A stretch of 12,749 nt of DNA from Gnomoniopsis sp. IMI 355080 (taxonomy: Eukaryota; Ascomycota; Sordariomycetes; Diaporthales; Gnomoniaceae). The stretch spans positions 1 through 12,749 of the forward strand of contig JAPEVC010000440.1 in the NCBI GenBank assembly GCA_027946555.1. The letters run 5' to 3'. Of the stretch, positions 9,131 through 12,749 are shown in pieces. The number at the start of each line of letters is the position of its first letter. Within the stretch, counting starts at the first letter, position 1. The notes beneath the pieces are model-generated. The model was given only the letters and a program-made list of their open reading frames with translations. It was not told where the DNA came from and did not search any database. Made by a program: the position numbers and the translations under genes.

Positions 9131-10317
9131 ATGCTCCGAGGTGATAATCCAGTGACCTATCTCCAAAGCACGCTATCGCAGCTGTTCCCGCCAAAGCCCA
9201 CTTTCACCGAGGCAAATCTCGGAGATTTGAGCGGCAAGGTGAGAAAGATAAACATCATGTTTGATTATTTTCCCCAAAAAGGAGAAAGCAAAGAAGAAAG
9301 AAGGACAAGAAGAAGAGGGCTGAATACTAACTTGTTCTAGGTCTACATCGTCACCGGAGCGAACACGGGTGTGGGCAAAGAGCTCGCGCAAATATTGTAC
9401 TCCAAAAATGCCACGGTGTACTGCGCAGCACGGTCTGACGAGAAGACGCTGAAGGCGATATCCTCCATCAAAGCCGCGATCCCAGACTCTCTTGGTGCTC
9501 TCCACTTTCTGTTGTTGGATCTCGCCGACCTCAGCACCATCAAGGCCTCCGTCAACGAGTTCCTCTCCAAAGAGAAGAAACTGCATGTGCTGTTCAACAA
9601 TGCCGGCGTCATGAACCCGCCTCAAGGCGCCAAGACAACACAAGGCTACGAACTGCAACTGGGCGTCAACAATCTGGGCACGTTCCTCTTCACGAAGCTG
9701 CTCACGCCCACATTGCTCCAGACGGCCAAGGTCGAGGACGATCCAGCCTGTGTGCGGGTGGTCTGGGTCGCTTCCTCCGCGGCAGAGATGCCGCTTGCCC
9801 CCGTAGGCGGTGTGGACCTGTCGAACTTGGACTATCATATCGAAAAGAACGGGTTCTATAAGTATGTTGTGTCCAAGGCAGGTAACTACCTACAAGGGGT
9901 GGAGTTTGCGCGCCGTCACAAGGCGGACGGTGTGGTGAGTGTGCCACTGAATCCAGGGAACTTGGACTCGGACTTGTGGCGTTGGATGCCGGAATGGGCA
10001 GCGGCTATATTCAGAAGGATTTTCCTTTCCCCATCTGTGTTCGGGGCGTATACAGAGTTATTCGCAGGGCTATCACCTGAGATAACGATGGACAAGTCGG
10101 GAGAGTGGGGTGAGTACTTACTGTTCTTCTGCTTGAATGACCTTGTATTACTTCCATCTTGCTGACTGCTGACTTGCTTCTAGTGGTGCCGTGGGGAAGG
10201 CTCATGCCGATCCGAAAGCACATGCTTGATGCTAGCAAGCCGGTATCTGAAGGGGGCACCGGACAGGCCGAGAAATTTTGGGAATGGAACGAAGGAGAAG
10301 TGAAGCCTTACCTATAG
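9131..10317 (+). CDS. Short-chain dehydrogenase/reductase (WWOX/retinol dehydrogenase-like)
   Basis: Three exons: 9131-9238, 9341-10109 and 10184-10317, giving 336 residues. Intron 1 (102 nt) is purine-rich with a perfect TACTAAC branch site; intron 2 is 74 nt. The start is the first in-frame ATG (CCAAAATG), and the following LFPPKPTFTE / DLSGK lead-in is typical of this fungal subgroup. Cofactor site TGANTGVG is at 41-48, with A-A-R at 65-67 after the second strand (Arg often goes with NADP(H)). NNAG is at 122-125. The catalytic Asn is probably 146 (G-V-N-N-L-G, where relatives usually have N-H). The Ser is 181 or 182 (W-V-A-S-S), with YVVSK at 211-215 and N-P-G at 240-242. The catalytic set is therefore complete. 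Substrate is unknown; relatives act on retinoid, steroid or secondary-metabolite carbonyls and alcohols. No biosynthetic cluster is visible around it. Expected to be cytosolic or membrane-associated through the C-terminal region. Confidence 0.9.
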
Positions 10318-10411
10318 AGTAGATAGAGTGCATGATTCCAAGGTCAGTCTTCTCAATTCCGCCACGTACCGTCTCCTTTTCTTTACCTAAGGTTCGGCTC
10401 TGGGAGATCCC

Positions 10412-10417
10412 AATAAA
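10412..10417 (+). terminator. AATAAA polyadenylation-type signal of the dehydrogenase gene
   Basis: A canonical AATAAA about 95 nt downstream of the dehydrogenase stop codon, on the sense strand. The position fits a fungal 3' UTR. Fungal genes often use degenerate signals, so the true cleavage site is not proven. Confidence 0.45.
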
Positions 10418-10809
10418 GCCATCTAGCTAGCTGTCTTTATAACCCTGTGGGGAGACCCGGCCACCTGCTGTCAGGGTATGTCCAACCCTTGGCGGTATTC
10501 GTCATTTCATTTGGAACATGATACAGTACAAGTGAGAGAATGAGACAGGAGTTGAAGAAAGCTAGACAGTGCTGGAAGGAAGCGGAAGTGAAGGCGAGGT
10601 AGTCAACAGAGTAGAACTGATCGATCAACTTTCTATGTATCTCTTACCTCGGCGGTTGGGCCTTTGCATTTCTTATAAATCATATAAGCAACGGCAATAT
10701 AGTCTCACGATCTGGGTCCTTTTGCGCTGATCCTGGCCGGAGAGACGTCGTTTTTGCAAACCATCCGACAAACCCCCTCGCCCACTGCAGTTAGAGAATG
10801 AAAGCATTC

Positions 10810-10939
10810 AAAAAAAAGTCACACTCCATGGAGGGCTCGAACCCCAGAACCTCAACGAACAAAAAATAGCGCCAGGCAACAAGTTGCCTCTTTAGCACAC
10901 GTCCTACACCTTAGCCAGTTCCAATTGGTTAGAGTAACC
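10810..10939 (-). other. Possible tRNA-like or Pol III remnant
   Basis: On the minus strand GGTTCGAGCC (10843-10834) matches the tRNA B box, and a run of eight T (10817-10810) stands where a Pol III terminator would be. ATGGAGT (10830-10824), just after the T arm, can pair at 6 of 7 positions (one wobble) with ACTCTAA near 10935-10929. The D arm and anticodon arm do not fold properly, however: the presumed D loop is too long and no clean 7-nt anticodon loop is found. A hairpin AGGCAAC-TT-GTTGCCT lies at 10889-10874. This could be a decayed tRNA, a tRNA-derived repeat or chance. Confidence 0.2.
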
Positions 10940-11356
10940 CCAGCCCCTCGTCCTCTTCAACGGCGAGTGCCTAACCGTTGCGCCAAGGGACCGCAGGATT
11001 TCCATGAACGCGTTGGATGCTAGAGAATTACGCATCCCTATAGAGTCCGGAACGCAGAGGCTCGCAATCAACCGAGAGTTGGCCTTCCATCCGCTTGATT
11101 TGATCGTTAGCATTCCAAGTTTAGCGCAGAGTATTGCGTACATGGGCACATCGCCCTTGTTCGCCAAACCTGGATGAGGATTCGATTTTGAGGTCGCGTT
11201 CACAAGCATGATGTGGCAATAGATATCAACAAGTCACACAAGAACAAGACAGCAATTGAAGAAGACAAGCTCTATGCTGTTTTAATTGGTGTTTCCGCGA
11301 GATTTATACAATAACCGTCGCCCTCCCCCAGTCTACATTGGCCATCATACCCATTC

Positions 11357-12114
11357 TTAGTTGAAAGTCCGGCACGGGTACCTATTCAATATCGTCGGTT
11401 AACAATCACATCACAACAACCGCGCCTCACCACGGCATTACTTACTTGTCAGGGTAACTCTGGTCCTCATTCAACTCCCACGGATGCACAGCCCACTGGC
11501 CGGTCTTCAGGCTCTGCCCACTCGGCAATGGAGGCAAGCCATCGACCAACAGTTCCTTGGCCACATCAACGCCCTTCTCCTCAAACACCTTTGCAAGCCC
11601 CTTCTCCTCGCCCTCAGCCTCGGCGGCCACCAGCGCCTTGCTGCCCTCCTCGCCAATCAGCTCGACCTTGGGCTTCGTAGCATTGCCGACCGTCAGCAGT
11701 GCCACAGCCTCGCTCTGGTTGACGACGCTGAGGCGCGGGTAGTTGCGGCGCGTGTCGCGCTTCCAGTACGGGTTGTCGGCAATGTCGCCGGCGGGGACGG
11801 TGACGGGGTCGTCGTAGAGCATGGGGTCGTTGCCACCCGGGGTGGGCCATCGGAAGGTAGGGTTGAGGGGCACGCCGTTGGACCGGTTCGGATCGATGGC
11901 CAGACTGCGGCGGATGCGCTCCCAGATGCCAACGGATTGGAGGGTATGTTTCTGGGAGGAGAAGGAGGGTCCAGGTCAGTTTGTTCCGTTTTCGACATTG
12001 TGATGGTGCTGGAAAGACAGGAGGGCGGTGGCTTACTTGGGTGACGGGCTGGCGGGCGCCTGCGATGGCTTTGGCCACCGTACCGGCTTGTTGGACAGCC
12101 TGTTTGGAAGCCAT
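11357..12114 (-). CDS. NADH:ubiquinone oxidoreductase 21.3 kDa-type accessory subunit (mitochondrial complex I)
   Basis: Three exons read leftwards: 12114-12037, 11951-11446 and 11381-11357, with introns of 85 and 64 nt, giving 202 residues, close to 21 kDa. Residues 1-26 (MASKQAVQQAGTVAKAIAGA and following) are basic and Ala-rich, like the N-terminus of the fungal 21.3 kDa (NUZM-type) subunit. Conserved blocks are G-I-W-E-R-I-R-R (34-41), IDPNRSNGVPLNP (45-57), YDDPVTVPAGDIADNPYWKRD (72-92), R-R-N-Y-P (94-98) and G-L-P-P-L-P-S-G toward the C-terminus. The last exon encodes only Y-P-C-R-T-F-N after a split Lys codon. It is accepted because the donor is a perfect GTAAGT, the frame closes at once on TAA, and I recall similar tails in fungal relatives (from memory, unchecked). 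Without that splice the protein would stop right after the same Lys, at 195 residues. The ATG at 12114 is preferred over an in-frame upstream ATG at 12186 on family grounds. The subunit is fungal-type, not catalytic, and thought to aid complex I structure. Confidence 0.85.
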
Positions 12115-12287
12115 AGTGCAGGCGTTGTCGGTGTGTGGGAGAGCGTGGTGTGTGGTTCGCGGATTGCTGCTAATTAGGAAGGGCAATTGAGAGCGTCGTC
12201 ACTGGTCAGAGTTGAATGCGCGGGACGACCCGAGGGTGACTAAGCGAACGTGTCGGAGCAGACTGACATGTACAGTACTCTGTACGG

Positions 12288-12306
12288 AAGGTACCTTACC
12301 TAGGTA
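12288..12306. promoter_or_regulatory. Overlapping palindromes AAGGTACCTT and TACCTAGGTA
   Basis: Two perfect 10-bp palindromes, 12288-12297 and 12297-12306, share one base. More GTAC words flank them (ACATGTACAGTAC before, CTGTACC after). They lie about 175-195 bp upstream of the complex I start codon, a promoter position. The TACCTAGGTA word also occurs at 1293-1302. The function is not known to me. Confidence 0.4.
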
Positions 12307-12648
12307 CTGTACCCGCTGTATGACCTCAACAATAAGGGCCTGGTGCCTGGTCTGAGCTTCTTGCAGCGCGCTCAGCAGCACCCAACTCATTTGTTTTCAG
12401 CCGAAAGGTCGAAAATTAGCTTTTCCCATCGCACTAGGCTCTACTCTCAATCAATTGGTTGCACAGCTGCATCAGAAGCTGTTGCAGACAGGATGCTGGG
12501 AGGTGGGCTTTTGCAAGGCAAGCAGCAAGCTTCGGCATCTTTTTTAGTTAGGATCGAAGCTAGCCGTGGTGATCGTCTTTGGTCTTTTATTACTAATTGG
12601 CACACACGCCCGATCCGCATGGGAGGAGGCGCACGGAAGGGGCCTACA

Positions 12649-12684
12649 CTCACTCAACATGCTGCAACGGGATTGTTGAGTGAG
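12649..12684. repeat. Perfect 11-bp inverted repeat
   Basis: Left arm CTCACTCAACA (12649-12659) and right arm TGTTGAGTGAG (12674-12684) are perfect reverse complements with a 14-nt spacer. It could form a hairpin or be a dimeric protein site in an intergenic promoter. No poly(T) follows, so a Pol III or bacterial-type terminator is not suggested. Confidence 0.7.
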
Positions 12685-12715
12685 ACTTTGAGCAAGAACG
12701 GAGAAGTGCAAGGCC

Positions 12716-12739
12716 GGGGAGGGGAGGGGAGTGGAGGGG
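12716..12739 (+). other. G-quadruplex-type G tract at the window edge
   Basis: Four runs of four G (12716-12719, 12721-12724, 12726-12729, 12736-12739) are separated by loops of 1, 1 and 6 nt, which fits a parallel G-quadruplex. More G runs follow to the edge. It may be part of a promoter of a gene beyond the window. Confidence 0.55.
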
Positions 12740-12749
12740 AGAGGAGGGT

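Larger units (their letters stand above)
10318..11356. other. Convergent intergenic gap with weak RNA-like signals
   Basis: It lies between the dehydrogenase (+) and the complex I gene (-). It holds an AATAAA signal, a B-box-like sequence with a T8 run on the minus strand, several small palindromes, and a 101-codon minus-strand open frame (10904-11209) with no recognisable motif. No real gene is supported. Confidence 0.5.
12115..12749. other. Upstream region of the complex I gene to window edge
   Basis: No coding region was supported; a 68-codon minus-strand frame (12447-12653) has no recognisable motif. The region holds the complex I gene promoter, a GTAC-rich palindrome cluster, a perfect 11-bp inverted repeat and a G-rich tract. 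A gene starting beyond the right edge may share this promoter region. Confidence 0.5.

Noticed and set aside
8049..10317. Secondary-metabolite cluster made of methyltransferase, CFEM gene and dehydrogenase
   Set aside because: No core synthase, transporter or regulator is present, 2 kb of empty DNA separates the methyltransferase, and a housekeeping complex I gene follows directly.
10904..11209. 101-codon minus-strand open frame
   Set aside because: No motif seen; it overlaps the A-box-like sequence and lies in a convergent gap.

Overview
The window looks like nuclear DNA of a filamentous ascomycete (Pezizomycotina). The evidence is short spliceosomal introns (mostly 52-102 nt, one of 151 nt) with GTRNGT-type donors and CTGAC/CTAAC branch sites, C-rich wobble positions in exons, long pyrimidine-rich leaders, and gene families typical of this group: a CnjB-type zinc-knuckle protein, a CFEM secreted protein and a fungal complex I accessory subunit. 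The order or genus cannot be fixed from the sequence alone.

Layout, left to right. 1-2466: no supported gene, then the pyrimidine-rich promoter and leader of the first gene. 2467-4318 (+): a six-exon gene for a 513-residue protein with 13 CCHC zinc knuckles in two groups around a helical central domain. 4319-4984: convergent gap. 4985-6026 (-): two-exon METTL7-like SAM-dependent methyltransferase. 6027-8048: about 2 kb without a recognisable gene, with poly(T) tracts and a CGG-N3-CCG inverted repeat. 8049-8491 (+): three-exon gene for a small secreted CFEM-type protein with an extra cysteine-rich tail. 9131-10317 (+): three-exon short-chain dehydrogenase/reductase. 10318-11356: gap with an AATAAA signal and a weak Pol III-like signature. 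11357-12114 (-): three-exon gene for the 21.3-kDa-type accessory subunit of mitochondrial complex I, ending in a 25-nt coding exon. 12115-12749: its upstream region, with GTAC-type palindromes, an 11-bp inverted repeat and a G-quadruplex-type G tract at the edge.

All splice models were made by hand from consensus sites, reading frame and family logic, and every joined frame closes exactly. The genes belong to separate processes (nucleic-acid binding, methyl transfer, cell-surface or haem-related secretion, redox metabolism, respiration). I see no evidence that they form a cluster or a new multi-gene system. The more unusual points are within genes: the CFEM protein with a five-cysteine tail, the knuckle duplication with its intron pattern, and the tiny last exon of the complex I subunit, which a simple ORF reading misses.
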